From an uncultured Eubacteriales bacterium (GTDB taxonomy: Bacteria; Bacillota; Clostridia; Oscillospirales; Acutalibacteraceae): a stretch of 64,000 bases of DNA. The stretch spans positions 310,001 to 374,000 of the forward strand of contig CAKVAX010000001.1 of the NCBI GenBank assembly GCA_934725425.1. Reading direction: 5' to 3'. The notes under the pieces are model-generated. The model was not told the DNA's origin. It was given only the letters and a program-made list of their open reading frames with translations, and made no database searches. A program made the position numbers and the translations under genes. Shown piece after piece: positions 18,315-27,075 of the stretch. The first letter of the stretch is position 1. The number at the start of each line of letters is the position of its first letter.

Positions 18315-18583
18315 ATTTTTCTTCCCCCAATTTTTATTTGTTGAAATTTAAAATATCGATGAGGCTCGAGTAAAACAAAAAAGAGGCTACTAATCCAATT
18401 TAACCACCCTAACATTAAAAATTTTGTAATACATCTTTTATTTTTATAAAATGACGTAAAAATTTCTTTAGATTTGAGCCCCAAATTCTTTAGGTACACT
18501 CCCCCAATTCTTTGGTTTCGTCACCCTGCCCTGTTATCGAAAAAATCCGAACAAAAAATGTACAAATTGTGAAAACAGATTTT

Positions 18584-18628
18584 TTCGACAATTTTCGCTT
18601 GAGGCTTAATGGAAATAAATGTTAGTAT
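18584..18628 (+). promoter_or_regulatory. Spo0A-box-like site with promoter before the secreted peptide
   Basis: TTCGACA at 18584-18590 is the exact reverse complement of the 0A-box core TGTCGAA. Eight bases later comes TTGAGG (18599-18604), an 18-base spacer and TAGTAT (18623-18628), with the peptide start at 18661. The box is placed like an activator site just upstream of -35. A 7-mer of this composition is expected a handful of times by chance in the window, so the position is the argument. The rest of 18315-18583 shows no gene I trust. Confidence 0.45.
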
Positions 18629-18660
18629 ACCGTTATAAAAGAAAAAAGGAGGTAGAAAAT

Positions 18661-18801
18661 ATGTTTAAAAAAGTACTTAGCACACTTGCAGCCGCTGCAT
18701 TTGTATTTGGAGCATTTTCAAAAATTAGCGTTCTTCCTAATGTAGCAAATGCTTGCTCTTCCGTATGCTGCGCTCACAATGGAGACATGTGGGATAACTA
18801 G
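18661..18801 (+). CDS. 46-residue secreted Cys-containing peptide, candidate signal
   Basis: A strong AAAGGAGG lies 8 bases before the ATG at 18661; a longer frame from 18619 lacks such a site. Residues 1-31 form a signal peptide (Lys, Ala-rich core, ..NVANA). Cleavage would release CSSVCCAHNGDMWDN, 15 residues with three Cys starting at the new N-terminus. Size and layout resemble AgrD-like cyclic-lactone precursors or a small bacteriocin, but no AgrB-like protease is in the window. It is bounded by its own promoter and a strong terminator and lies 123 bases before the 7-TM regulator gene, its obvious candidate receptor (inference). Confidence 0.7.
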   Translation: MFKKVLSTLAAAAFVFGAFSKISVLPNVANACSSVCCAHNGDMWDN

Positions 18802-18827
18802 TACCAAAAAATTGTTGGATACTACGA

Positions 18828-18871
18828 AAAAAGATACATAAGTCCGAATTTTTCGGATTATGTATCTTTTT
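18828..18871 (+). terminator. strong terminator after the peptide gene
   Basis: A stem of about 20 base pairs (aaaaagatacataa, one unpaired g, tccgaa and its complement) with a short T loop and a long T-run. It separates the peptide transcript from the 7-TM gene. Confidence 0.88.
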
Positions 18872-18923
18872 TTATTTTTTAGTTTATAATATAATTAAAA
18901 TATATAAGATGAGGTGGAATTTT

Positions 18924-20108
18924 GTGATAATTATGATACTTATTACATCAATTAGCATAATTCGGTATTTAGTGAGTGGATTTTTTGTTTTTTCTATGTT
19001 TAATAATTCAAAAAAACATTCTTTTAGAATCACCGCTATACAATCAATTCTATATTCTATTTCTCTTAGCATATTTAAAGTTTTTGTAATGGATAATCCG
19101 ATAATTACACTTATTTCCGCTATAATCATTTTCGGGTGTTTGTTTTTGAAAAGCAAAATAAAAATATGGAAAAATATGTTTACATATTCCCTATTTATAG
19201 GATGTTTTCTGGAATATACGCATTTTCTGATATTTGAAACAGTTTCCAATACTTGGCGTAAATTAGGAATAGCTGACGCTACTTTTGCTCAACCTGAAAG
19301 AATGCTAATCAGTAGAATGATAATTTTTATACTGTATGCAGTAACAATTTTGTTAATTTATAAATTTAATCGAATAGATATAAAGTCAGTATGTAAGCTA
19401 TCAAACTATAAAATTTTTCCAGTATTCTTTATCATCGCCCTAGGAGTAATTGTTTACTTAAAGTATCACATTAAATACACCGTCTCAAATGAATTCCACT
19501 CTATTTTATCTATTGTATTTGTAGCTTTCATAATATTAACCCTTATTTTTATTTTCTCATCAAAGACATTTTTAGAAATAATCGAAACTTTCTGTAAAAA
19601 GAAGAGTAATCCAGCAATAGAAGAAGCAAAACTGCAAAAAGACGCAGGCTACACCGGATTGATTTTTGAATCAGAAGAATTAAATTCACAAATGAAGTAT
19701 TTCCAAAATGAATTATATCTAATCGGAATCGACACAGAGGATAAAAAAGCGAAACAACTGGTACACTGTAATGTTCTTATCAATCAAGAAGAAAACCCGG
19801 AAAAGGCAAATATGATATCCCGAATTTATTCTTATACCGGAGAAATCCTGGGATTACAGCCTAAAAGTATAGAAACAAATATAAGTAATTTACTCAAAAA
19901 CCATTGGAGTTCATGCGATTCAAAAATTCTTAATAAAATAAAGCAAAACTATCATGGGCCTGTCTCTGAAGAAAATGGTGCTCCTACGCCAAGAGAATTT
20001 TTGCTCTATTTAGTAAAAAAATATCGCGAAGATAAGCAGGTAAATAAAAAATTTCAAAAAATCAAATACTCTTTTTTGAAAAAGTGTTTAGCAAATACAC
20101 AAAATTAA
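18924..20108 (+). CDS. seven-TM receptor-like protein fused to a Spo0A C-terminal-like DNA-binding domain
   Basis: The GTG at 18924 follows GAGGTGG with a 6-base spacer, so it is preferred over the ATG at 18909; the product has 394 residues. Seven hydrophobic segments cover residues 1-220, reminiscent of the AgrC sensor half. The cytosolic part (about 262-368) aligns along its length with the Spo0A effector domain: LYLIGIDTEDKKAKQLV.., RIYSYTGEILGLQPKSIETN, ..NHWSS.., and PTPREFLLYLVKKYR for PTNSEFIAMVADKLR. There is no kinase and no receiver, so it would be a one-component, membrane-bound regulator. Of the recognition-helix residues, Glu is kept but the Arg after it is Thr, so specificity may differ from Spo0A. 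It lies next to the secreted 46-residue peptide. Confidence 0.78.
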   Translation: MIIMILITSISIIRYLVSGFFVFSMFNNSKKHSFRITAIQSILYSISLSIFKVFVMDNPIITLISAIIIFGCLFLKSKIKIWKNMFTYSLFIGCFLEYTHFLIFETVSNTWRKLGIADATFAQPERMLISRMIIFILYAVTILLIYKFNRIDIKSVCKLSNYKIFPVFFIIALGVIVYLKYHIKYTVSNEFHSILSIVFVAFIILTLIFIFSSKTFLEIIETFCKKKSNPAIEEAKLQKDAGYTGLIFESEELNSQMKYFQNELYLIGIDTEDKKAKQLVHCNVLINQEENPEKANMISRIYSYTGEILGLQPKSIETNISNLLKNHWSSCDSKILNKIKQNYHGPVSEENGAPTPREFLLYLVKKYREDKQVNKKFQKIKYSFLKKCLANTQN

Positions 20109-20161
20109 AAACAAAAAGCCGCTAGTTTTAGTGGCAAAAATTTCAATAAAAACAACATATT

Positions 20162-20194
20162 CAGAGCGATTTTATGTAAAGACAAATCGCTCTG
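20162..20194 (+). terminator. terminator after the 7-TM regulator gene
   Basis: An 11-base perfect stem (cagagcgattt) with an 11-base loop, then TTTTGTTT. A weaker hairpin lies at 20118-20135. Confidence 0.85.
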
Positions 20195-20311
20195 TTTTGT
20201 TTGTCAGTGTATTTTCTGTCTAATCCAAAACACACGTCAGTAATCAATTTTTTAGCACTTACAATTTTAACGAATTGGTGAACTACAGTTATTTGAAATT
20301 TCATAATAAAA

Positions 20312-20334
20312 TCCGCCGATACTATGTCGGCGGA
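20312..20334 (-). terminator. terminator after the 580-residue surface protein gene
   Basis: Perfect 8-base GC-rich stem tccgccga with a 7-base loop, followed by TTTTATT on the minus strand. Between 20195 and 20311 I see no gene. Confidence 0.8.
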
Positions 20335-20351
20335 AAATAGTATATTTAAGG

Positions 20352-22094
20352 TTAAATAGTATATTTTTTCTTTCTGTTCAAGAGTACTAACATCAGCATT
20401 CCTAAGGCATTCATTATCCAGAAATTTACACTGATATTATCTCCTGTTTTAGGAATATTCGGCTCAGAAATGTCTGAATTTTCGTAAATTTTTTCAGATT
20501 CCCTGACTTCGAAATTTGTGCTGGCTTCGCCGTCCGTGTAAACGAATGTAATCTTGTGTTTTCCTACGGAAAGATTTTTAAGATACTCATTTTTTAAAGT
20601 TACGATTGTTGAACCTGCGTCAGCTACATAATTTTCTTTATCAAGCCACTCGTCATCGACTTTAACGCCAACAAATTTTGATATATCTCCATTGATACGG
20701 AACCTAAGTTCTTTATCACTATTCTGCATCCAAGTTCCATTTGCGCCTTCGATTACTTCATATTCGGTGGCTTCGTTGGTTGCTTGCGGTGTCATGGTTA
20801 GATCGGTGATGACCCACATGATGCCGTTGGAACCGTCGCTATCATCGCCTTCATAGCGCTTGTAATTCACAAATTCGCCGTTGATTTTCAGTTTGGTATC
20901 TGAAGTAAAACAATACCCATCATTAGCTTTTAAATACAGACCATATCTGTAAGTTTTTCCGTTTTCAAAAGATGTAATATGATTTTCATAAGTTTGGTCC
21001 CCAAGTTCCTGAGAGTTGACACCTGTTTTACCGTTATCTGTTTCCCACCATTCACACTGACAAGCGTAATTTGCATCCTCTGGTACTTTTCCTGTAAAGA
21101 CAGGTTTGTCCCCAGAATTAAAATTAATGGTCGCATTGTTAATCTCAACCAGTTCTATTGAATTATTTTTTTGAGTATTCGCGATTAGCCTCAGCTCACA
21201 ATTAAATATATACCTTGTGATGTAATTATATTTTATTTTTCGAACAAATTCTTTGCCGGTTTGTTCATCAACAAAAGTTCCTACGGTTTTTGTTTCAGAT
21301 CCGGTAAATTGTGAACGCATAAATTTTAATGTGTAAAAAATATCTGTATCAATATCTTTTACCAGAGTCATTATTGCTTTATTCTCAGATTTATTCCCAA
21401 CTATTTTTATTAAAGCTTCTGAGGGGTCTTCTATTTCGACAAGACTGTTGTTGTCGCTATTTGCAAATTTATAGTATTTAGTTTTTTCTAAATCGGCCAT
21501 AGAACTCAAAGCCCTTGATAAAGAATCTGTTTTTGTAAAGTCAATAACATAATCGGAACCTTTTTTAAGCTCTATTTTTTCTGTTACTTCACAAGGATTA
21601 TTTATGTCAATAATATTCAGCTGAGTTTCCAGGGCTTTTGTATTTGGGAACAAGATAGCTGTGATAGTTTTATCTGATGTTACTGTGACAGATACTTCAT
21701 TGCATATATCTCCATCTACTTTAAAATCCCCGTTATAAAACATTGGAGATTCCGGAAGTTTTCTGGGAAAAATGTAGCCGCTCTTTGCTTCCAATTCTAT
21801 GACGAATAAGTAGGATTCTTCGGCTACTGGTTTTAAATTTGCGCTAGAAGGTGTAATTTTAACTTCACTTTCTGAAATCCATTGCTGGCTTTTAATGGTA
21901 TACTCGCTATTTTTATCAACTGTTGCAAATGGTACATCTTCATCGGAAAGTAATTTATTTGATACGCCTTTTATGTTTACTTCTTTGATATTACTGAGTG
22001 CCTCCGTTGCAAAAGCCGGAATCGGCACAAACGAAAGCGCCATGCAAATCGCAAAGAACAGTGCTGTAAGTTTTCTTCTTGATTTGGTTTTCAT
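20352..22094 (-). CDS. sortase-anchored surface protein, paralogue of the 33863 gene
   Basis: 580 residues. It has a signal peptide (KTKSRRKLTALFFAICMALS.. to AFA, 1-29), a variable middle with no domain I recognise, and a C-terminal anchor: NIPKTGD sorting signal, hydrophobic helix, NRKKK tail. The sorting motif is a variant of LPxTG suited to a sortase such as the class B enzyme at 62977. Its first 203 and last 535 bases are almost identical to the ends of the oppositely oriented gene at 33863-35725, while the middles differ. Ribosome site AAAAGGAGAG. Confidence 0.88.
   Translation of the reverse strand: MKTKSRRKLTALFFAICMALSFVPIPAFATEALSNIKEVNIKGVSNKLLSDEDVPFATVDKNSEYTIKSQQWISESEVKITPSSANLKPVAEESYLFVIELEAKSGYIFPRKLPESPMFYNGDFKVDGDICNEVSVTVTSDKTITAILFPNTKALETQLNIIDINNPCEVTEKIELKKGSDYVIDFTKTDSLSRALSSMADLEKTKYYKFANSDNNSLVEIEDPSEALIKIVGNKSENKAIMTLVKDIDTDIFYTLKFMRSQFTGSETKTVGTFVDEQTGKEFVRKIKYNYITRYIFNCELRLIANTQKNNSIELVEINNATINFNSGDKPVFTGKVPEDANYACQCEWWETDNGKTGVNSQELGDQTYENHITSFENGKTYRYGLYLKANDGYCFTSDTKLKINGEFVNYKRYEGDDSDGSNGIMWVITDLTMTPQATNEATEYEVIEGANGTWMQNSDKELRFRINGDISKFVGVKVDDEWLDKENYVADAGSTIVTLKNEYLKNLSVGKHKITFVYTDGEASTNFEVRESEKIYENSDISEPNIPKTGDNISVNFWIMNALGMLMLVLLNRKKKYTI
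20362..20896 (-). repeat. 3' arm of an inverted paralogous repeat
   Basis: These 535 bases match 35181-35715 in inverted orientation with one substitution that I can see (Ile to Leu in the anchor helix). The arm encodes the last 178 or so residues of both surface proteins, including the sorting signal. Confidence 0.9.
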
Positions 22095-22210
22095 AGTTTT
22101 CTCTCCTTTTCATTTAATTATTTTGTTAATTTTGTTCATAAATAATTATATATCAAAAATAAAAATATACAAGTAAATTCATATTAAAAATCAGAAAATT
22201 TTAAATTCGC
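22008..22210 (-). repeat. 5' arm of an inverted paralogous repeat
   Basis: These 203 bases match 33747-33949 in inverted orientation with about three differences. The arm covers 116 bases of upstream DNA, the ribosome site and the whole signal peptide. Identity stops exactly at the signal-peptide end. Confidence 0.9.
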
Positions 22211-22314
22211 TGCTCTTTGTTTATCATTTACCTTAAATATATTTCATATTCTGTGGTAGCAATACAATTACAACTAAACAAGCGCTTTTAGGGATAGGAT
22301 TTTTCAAAAAAATA

Positions 22315-22343
22315 TTGAAAATATTGTAATCTTATAATATAAT
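22315..22343 (+). promoter_or_regulatory. gdhA promoter
   Basis: TTGAAA (22315-22320), 17 bases, TATAAT (22338-22343), about 50 bases before the GTG start at 22397. Confidence 0.75.
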
Positions 22344-22396
22344 ATCTCAAATTGGTAAAATTATAATTATCGAAATTGAACAAAGGAGGAGCTATT

Positions 22397-23728
22397 GTGG
22401 ATTACATTACCAATATTTTAAATTCAATAAAAAGAGATAACCCCCATGAAGAAGAATTTTACCAGGCGGTATCTGAAATGTTTTCTTCTGTATCAGTTCT
22501 GTTTAATACTCCCAATAAATACGTAATAAACAATATTTTGAAAAGGATAAGCGAACCTGATAGGCAAATTAAATTCAGAGTCACTTGGAAAGATGACAAC
22601 GGAAACATAAGAGTTAATCGTGGGTACAGAGTACAATTCAGTAATGCTTTGGGTCCATATAAGGGTGGACTTAGATTTCATCCTACAGTAAATTTAAGTG
22701 TTATGAAATTTTTGGCTTTTGAACAAATGTTTAAAAATGCTTTGACAGGTTTGCCTTTGGGCGGCGCAAAAGGCGGCAGTGATTTTAATCCTAAGGGAAA
22801 AAGTGATAATGAGATAATGAATTTTTGTCAAAGTTTTATGACTGAACTTTTTAAATATATAGACGCTGATATTGACGTGCCTGCGGGAGATATCGGAGTA
22901 GGTCAAAGAGAAGTGGGATATCTTTTTGGTCAGTATAAAAGAATAAAAAATAGTTTTGAAGGAAGTTTAACTGGAAAGAGTATACTATTTGGAGGCTCGT
23001 TGCTAAGAAAAGAAGCCACGGGATACGGGCTAATATATATTACTCAGGAACTTCTAAATAAATATGGATATGATATTAAAGACAAAAAAATTTGTATATC
23101 CGGTTCAGGAAATGTTGCAATATATGCAGCCGAAAAAGCTGTTGATATGGGAGCAAAAGTTGTCGTTATGTCTGATTCCGATGGATGGATTTACGATGCA
23201 GGAGGAATAGATGTAGGAATTATCAAAGAGATAAAAGAAAATAAAAGATTACGTATTAGCGAATACCAAAAATTAAAACCATCCTCCAAATATACCGCGG
23301 GTAAATTTATGTGGGATGTTTCGTGCGATGTTGCCCTACCGTGTGCTACTCAAAATGAACTTGATAAAGAATGTATTGAAAACTTGATAATTCATAAAGT
23401 TATCGCTATATGTGAGGGCGCAAATATGCCGATTACTTACGATGGGCTTAAGCGCCTCCTCGAAACCAGTGTTTTATATATTCCCGGTAAAGCATCAAAC
23501 GCAGGAGGAGTGGCGGTCTCGGGTTTAGAAATGAGTCAAAACAGTTCTCGGATTGCTTGGACGATTAAAGATGTAGACAATAAGCTTAAAACTATTATGA
23601 AAAACATTTTTGAAACCATTTCCAAAACAGCCGAAGAATACGGTGATTCCAAAAATTATTTTATTGGTTCCAATATTGCAGGATTTAAAAAAGTAGCAGA
23701 TGCTTTGATTTTGCAAGGCGCCATATAG
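22397..23728 (+). CDS. gdhA: NADP-type glutamate dehydrogenase
   Basis: Cytosolic enzyme that interconverts 2-oxoglutarate plus ammonia and glutamate, the main ammonia-assimilation alternative to GS-GOGAT. GTG at 22397 follows AAAGGAGG by seven bases, giving 443 residues, the normal length for hexameric GDH. Visible motifs are the substrate region YKGGLRFHPTVNLSVMKFL, the catalytic Lys in LPLGGAKGGSDF, and a dinucleotide-binding turn ISGSGNVAIYAAEKA. It has its own promoter and a convergent or divergent relation to its neighbours, so it is probably monocistronic. Confidence 0.95.
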   Translation: MDYITNILNSIKRDNPHEEEFYQAVSEMFSSVSVLFNTPNKYVINNILKRISEPDRQIKFRVTWKDDNGNIRVNRGYRVQFSNALGPYKGGLRFHPTVNLSVMKFLAFEQMFKNALTGLPLGGAKGGSDFNPKGKSDNEIMNFCQSFMTELFKYIDADIDVPAGDIGVGQREVGYLFGQYKRIKNSFEGSLTGKSILFGGSLLRKEATGYGLIYITQELLNKYGYDIKDKKICISGSGNVAIYAAEKAVDMGAKVVVMSDSDGWIYDAGGIDVGIIKEIKENKRLRISEYQKLKPSSKYTAGKFMWDVSCDVALPCATQNELDKECIENLIIHKVIAICEGANMPITYDGLKRLLETSVLYIPGKASNAGGVAVSGLEMSQNSSRIAWTIKDVDNKLKTIMKNIFETISKTAEEYGDSKNYFIGSNIAGFKKVADALILQGAI

Positions 23729-23754
23729 TTAGAGTCGCTTCCAATAATATGGTA

Positions 23755-23783
23755 TTGACCATAACACACCTCGGTAGTATAAT
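23755..23783 (+). promoter_or_regulatory. smpB promoter
   Basis: TTGACC, 17 bases, TATAAT (23778-23783), 20 bases before the smpB start. Confidence 0.75.
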
Positions 23784-23803
23784 GGAATCATGGAGGGATA
23801 ATT

Positions 23804-24271
23804 ATGAATAGAGAAGAAATGAAAACAATAGCTCGAAACAAAAAAGCCTTCCATGATTATTTTATACTGGAAAGTTTTGAGGCCGGTATAGAACTCAAAG
23901 GCACTGAGGTTAAGTCTTTAAGAAAAGGTGCTGTTAATCTAAAAGATTCTTGGTGCTCGGTAGTTAAGGGAGAAATTTTTGCTAACGGGATTCATATAAG
24001 CGCTTATGAGAAAGGCAATATTTTTAATGTTGATCCTCTCCGAGTGAGAAAACTTTTGATGCACAAAAAAGAAATATCGAAATTATATGGTCAAGTAAAG
24101 CAAGAAGGCATATCTCTAATTCCTATTTCAATATATTTTAAGGGTTCCAAAGTTAAGGTGCAAGTAGGATTGTGTAAGGGTAAAAAGCTTTACGATAAAC
24201 GAAGCGTTATGGCTGAACGTTCAGCTAAACGTGACATCGAAAGAGCCTTTAAAGAAAAGCTCAAACTGTAA
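23804..24271 (+). CDS. smpB: SsrA-binding protein SmpB
   Basis: 155 residues, full length. SmpB binds tmRNA and delivers it to stalled ribosomes for trans-translation. The N-terminal beta-barrel core (ARNKKAFHDYFILESFEAGI, LKGTEVKSLRKGAVNLKDSW) and the basic tail (LYDKRSVMAERSAKRDIERA) are clear. Ribosome site GGAGGG. The tmRNA gene begins 8 bases downstream, the classic smpB-ssrA pairing. Confidence 0.97.
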   Translation: MNREEMKTIARNKKAFHDYFILESFEAGIELKGTEVKSLRKGAVNLKDSWCSVVKGEIFANGIHISAYEKGNIFNVDPLRVRKLLMHKKEISKLYGQVKQEGISLIPISIYFKGSKVKVQVGLCKGKKLYDKRSVMAERSAKRDIERAFKEKLKL

Positions 24272-24279
24272 TTTTCAAG

Positions 24280-24631
24280 GGGGGCGTAACGGGTTCGACG
24301 AGGAACAGGACCTCAGGTAAGCGAGTAGCAGTGTGGAACTGCTTTAAAAGTCACAACTTTTTTAAATTAAACGCAACTAATCAAGAATTAGTAGCTGCCT
24401 AATTTAAAGGCAGACACTTTATTTCAGAGTACCGCGACTGTTATAAGGTGACGATTAGCGGTGAACGTGAACCATGGAATTTCTTGGCCTTGGTCATGAA
24501 TCAAAGAATACCGAACTTATAAGGTTTCTAATGGCGTTATGAGTTTGGGAATTATTGACCATTAGATACACTCGTAGAAAGCTTGTGGAAATGTTTTTCG
24601 GACAGGGGTTCAATTCCCCTCGCCTCCACCA
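24280..24631 (+). ncRNA. ssrA: tmRNA
   Basis: The 5' end GGGGGCG pairs with CGCCTCC before the encoded CCA at 24629-24631 (seven-base acceptor stem with one G-U). The 3' end has the T-arm GGACAGGGGTTCAATTCCCC. The tag frame at 24373-24402 reads ATNQELVAA then TAA; an AAC codon just before it may also be read, so the tag is AATNQELVAA or ANATNQELVAA. Length 352 bases. Confidence 0.95.
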
Positions 24632-24778
24632 AACATCTCTTATACGAACACTCAGCTTCGTGTAAGGGAATTTTTGTTTTAGGTTGTGTTGTGCGTTGCA
24701 CAAAATACAGAGTTTATCTTAAAAAAGATAAACTTTGTTGTTTATGAATGTATCTACTAAATAGGAGTATTGATATTT

Positions 24779-25528
24779 ATGAATTCCAATACAATATTTG
24801 CAGCAGGCGATGAAGGAAGTTTAAAAGAAAATAGACCTGAATTTAGTACAAACATGTCAATTCAAGAATTTAATAAATACTACTGGTATAAAGAAGAGTT
24901 ACAAGAAATATGTAAAAGATATCACATTTCATCTGACGGGACAAAAGCCACATTAAAATCGCGTATTGAAGGCGTTTTGCTTGGAAGCACCGGAGAATTT
25001 TGTGATGATAAATCCTCAGATTTTCAAGTGGGTATTAAAGATGAGAAGCTTGATTTAATTATTGATGTAAATAGCAAAGATTACTCAAAATTGAACGTCA
25101 AAATTATTAATGGTTTCAAGTTTAGTCCGGAGTGGAGAATATTTTGTGGAACGGTACTCGGAGAAAAAAATTTTAAATTTACAAAAGAAATGGCTGCAAC
25201 AGTTAGAAAAGTAAAAAAAGAGAAAAATAAAAATTTTACTGTAATGGATTTACTAAAAGTATATAAAATAGGCAAACAATGTAAATCTACGAAAACTTAT
25301 CCGTTTGATTTTATGCAGCCGGAAGAACAGACTTACCAATGGAATAATTTTGTAAGAGATTTTAATAAGGATAGTCGTTCTAAATTTTTGAAGAGCAAAA
25401 TGAAAGTAGCGGCACTGCTTTGGAGAAAAGTTCGTGATAATCCAGGTGAAAAAAGATATAGATCAAGTTTGATTGATGAATATAGAGATGAAATAGACAA
25501 TTTGCAAGAAGGCGATATACTCGAATAG
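24779..25528 (+). CDS. SAP-domain protein (DUF6434-like)
   Basis: ATG at 24779, eleven bases after GGAG; a TTG at 24770 is too close to the site. The product has 249 residues. Residues about 20-60 (SIQEFNKYYWYKEELQEICK ..GTKATLKSRIEGVL) form a SAP helix-extension-helix, a nucleic-acid-binding fold. The second half (FTKEMAATVRKVKKEK.., ..VAALLWRKVRDNPGEKRY) matches the conserved C-terminal region of clostridial SAP proteins of this type. No signal peptide. Its job in bacteria is not established. Confidence 0.8.
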   Translation: MNSNTIFAAGDEGSLKENRPEFSTNMSIQEFNKYYWYKEELQEICKRYHISSDGTKATLKSRIEGVLLGSTGEFCDDKSSDFQVGIKDEKLDLIIDVNSKDYSKLNVKIINGFKFSPEWRIFCGTVLGEKNFKFTKEMAATVRKVKKEKNKNFTVMDLLKVYKIGKQCKSTKTYPFDFMQPEEQTYQWNNFVRDFNKDSRSKFLKSKMKVAALLWRKVRDNPGEKRYRSSLIDEYRDEIDNLQEGDILE

Positions 25529-25622
25529 ATAATCTGATGATGAAACAATTTCAAGAGTGGCTAAAAAATACACAATCATTACACAGAAATCTAATGTTCG
25601 TATTTGGGGCAATGCGTTTCAC

Positions 25623-25750
25623 CATATTTGTACGTATCTTTTGATACAGCATAAAGCTCAGTATTACTGAACTTTATTTATTTTTAGGCATAAATTTAGG
25701 TATTCAAATTTTCATTTTATTGAACTTGTTTAGAAGTTAAATTTAAAAAA
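25623..25750 (+). repeat. 128-bp direct repeat, copy 1
   Basis: Matches 29573-29700 in the same orientation with a handful of substitutions. It contains a terminator-like hairpin (AAAGCTCAGT att ACTGarCTTT). Both copies stand just before decayed serine-recombinase sequence, so they may mark duplicated element ends. Confidence 0.85.
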
Positions 25751-25756
25751 GAAATG

Positions 25757-26026
25757 CAAAACTCCTCGTTTGACTGAGGAGCAAATAAAAGGAGAATTTT
25801 CAAAAGTGTAGTAATAAGGAAGAAGTCATAAAAGACTGCGAAAACACTGTTTTAAGCCTCGTAAATAGACAGCAAAATTGAAAGACAAAAACAAGATTTA
25901 AAAGTTCGCAGAGATAAAATAAAGATATTTATTGACAATCTTAAAAACCATAATGAAGTTATGTCTGTATTTGATGAGAAGCTTTGGTATGCTATAATAG
26001 ATAAAGTTGTAGTTCATAAGGAGTAA
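25757..26026 (+). pseudogene. decayed large serine recombinase, C-terminal remnant
   Basis: The frame at 25901-26026 (KVRRDKIKIFIDNLKN, then FDEKLWYAIIDKVVVHKE) matches the C-terminal end of large serine recombinases and the intact-looking stretch near 30190. Upstream pieces (aaaagaaatgcaaaactcc) match 30007 onward, but most of the recombinase domain is deleted and frames are broken. Not functional. Confidence 0.75.
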
Positions 26027-26075
26027 AATATAGAATTTCAATTTAGAAATTCAAACTAAATTGAAGGATACTATT

Positions 26076-26420
26076 ATGACAAAAAAGAAAAAAGCAATTT
26101 TGTATTACAGATCGGCGTGCATGGGTAATAATGATGTGATAAGCATTCAAGAACAAATGGTAAAGAAATATGCAAAATCACAAGAATGAAATAGTAGCAG
26201 TAATTAGAAGAGTCGTGCGGTGGCACAGACTTAAATATACCGGGTATTAAAAAAATTTATAAAACAATTAACCGATGCAAAGTAGATATATTAATTGCCA
26301 GAGATATAAGTAGATATGGTCATTGTTCAATGACAAAGATTTTGGCTTTTATTAAGAACCTTCAAAAAAGGAGTAAATATACTTACTATCGCGGATAAAA
26401 ATTTGCAAAGCTTTACCTAA
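26076..26420 (+). pseudogene. decayed serine recombinase, N-terminal resolvase remnant
   Basis: Starts TKKKKAILYYRSACMGNN ..ISIQEQMVKKYAKS, the resolvase N-terminus, then a stop. In other frames it continues with NIPGIKKIYKTINRCKVDIL and IARDISRYGHC, equal to the family's VKDLSRFGRD motif. Several frameshifts and stops. It could be the front half of the gene whose rear lies at 29745-30349. Confidence 0.75.
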
Positions 26421-26568
26421 GTTTTTAAGGCTTTTGAGTAATATGATATTTATAAACATAGAACGGATTATACTGCAGACAAAACTGTGGTATAATCATT
26501 TTTTTTATTTTTACGGAAAGAATCACTTAAAACAAACCGTTCTATTTTAATAATTATGAATATTATGA

Positions 26569-26597
26569 TTGATTATTTTGGTGCTTTTTGATATAAT
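26569..26597 (+). promoter_or_regulatory. promoter of the 26620-27578 operon
   Basis: TTGATT (26569-26574), 17 bases, TATAAT (26592-26597). The leader is very short, about 16 bases before the TTG start. Confidence 0.75.
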
Positions 26598-26619
26598 CTA
26601 TAAGATGGAGGTGATAACT

Positions 26620-27075
26620 TTGTGGCAAGGGATATATTTTACTAATTTATGTGCTAAAAAAGTAATCAATTATTTCATTAAAAAAAAAGTTATAGAAAAA
26701 AACATACTGATGACAGTAGATATCGGTAAAAAAATTCCACCGGGAACTCAAGATGTTTACAATATAATTTTTGAAAAACCTCAAAGCTCTAATGCTAAAA
26801 GGCTTTTCACTAAGAATAAAATTGAAATCAAAAGAATTTTTATAGAAGGAGAACTTCTAAAATCCAAATGCGCAGACGGTATAATTGGCTGTGAAAAAGC
26901 AGATGTATATATGCTTAAACAAGAATTTCCTAAATATGAAAAGCTAAAATCAAAAAATTACGATTGGCCTCTTGTTTTGGTTAATGATAAAATCAAGTTA
27001 AAGTCCTTAGTAAAAAGTAATTCTCAAATTGTAAGTTTAACAGACATAGTTAGTGAATTGGAACAATCGTCATGA
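26620..27075 (+). CDS. unknown protein coupled to a GNAT acetyltransferase
   Basis: TTG at 26620 sits seven bases after GGAGGTG, so this start beats the ATG inside the ribosome site. 151 residues, cytosolic, mixed alpha/beta, with a basic middle (VINYFIKKKVIEKN, ..NAKRLFTKNKIEIKR) and no motif I recognise. The stop overlaps the start of the acetyltransferase gene by four bases (ATGA), so the two are translationally coupled. Partner or substrate protein of the acetyltransferase is one reading; a toxin-antitoxin-like pair is another. No firm function. Confidence 0.7.
   Translation: MWQGIYFTNLCAKKVINYFIKKKVIEKNILMTVDIGKKIPPGTQDVYNIIFEKPQSSNAKRLFTKNKIEIKRIFIEGELLKSKCADGIIGCEKADVYMLKQEFPKYEKLKSKNYDWPLVLVNDKIKLKSLVKSNSQIVSLTDIVSELEQSS

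Noticed and set aside
18311..18499. 62-codon minus frame upstream of the sigma-like gene
   Set aside because: No ribosome site, low-complexity Phe/Lys/Leu text, and it overlaps the leader of the sigma-like gene.
24494..24703. Minus-strand frame across the tmRNA
   Set aside because: Overlaps the structured tmRNA; typical false call caused by tRNA-like sequence.
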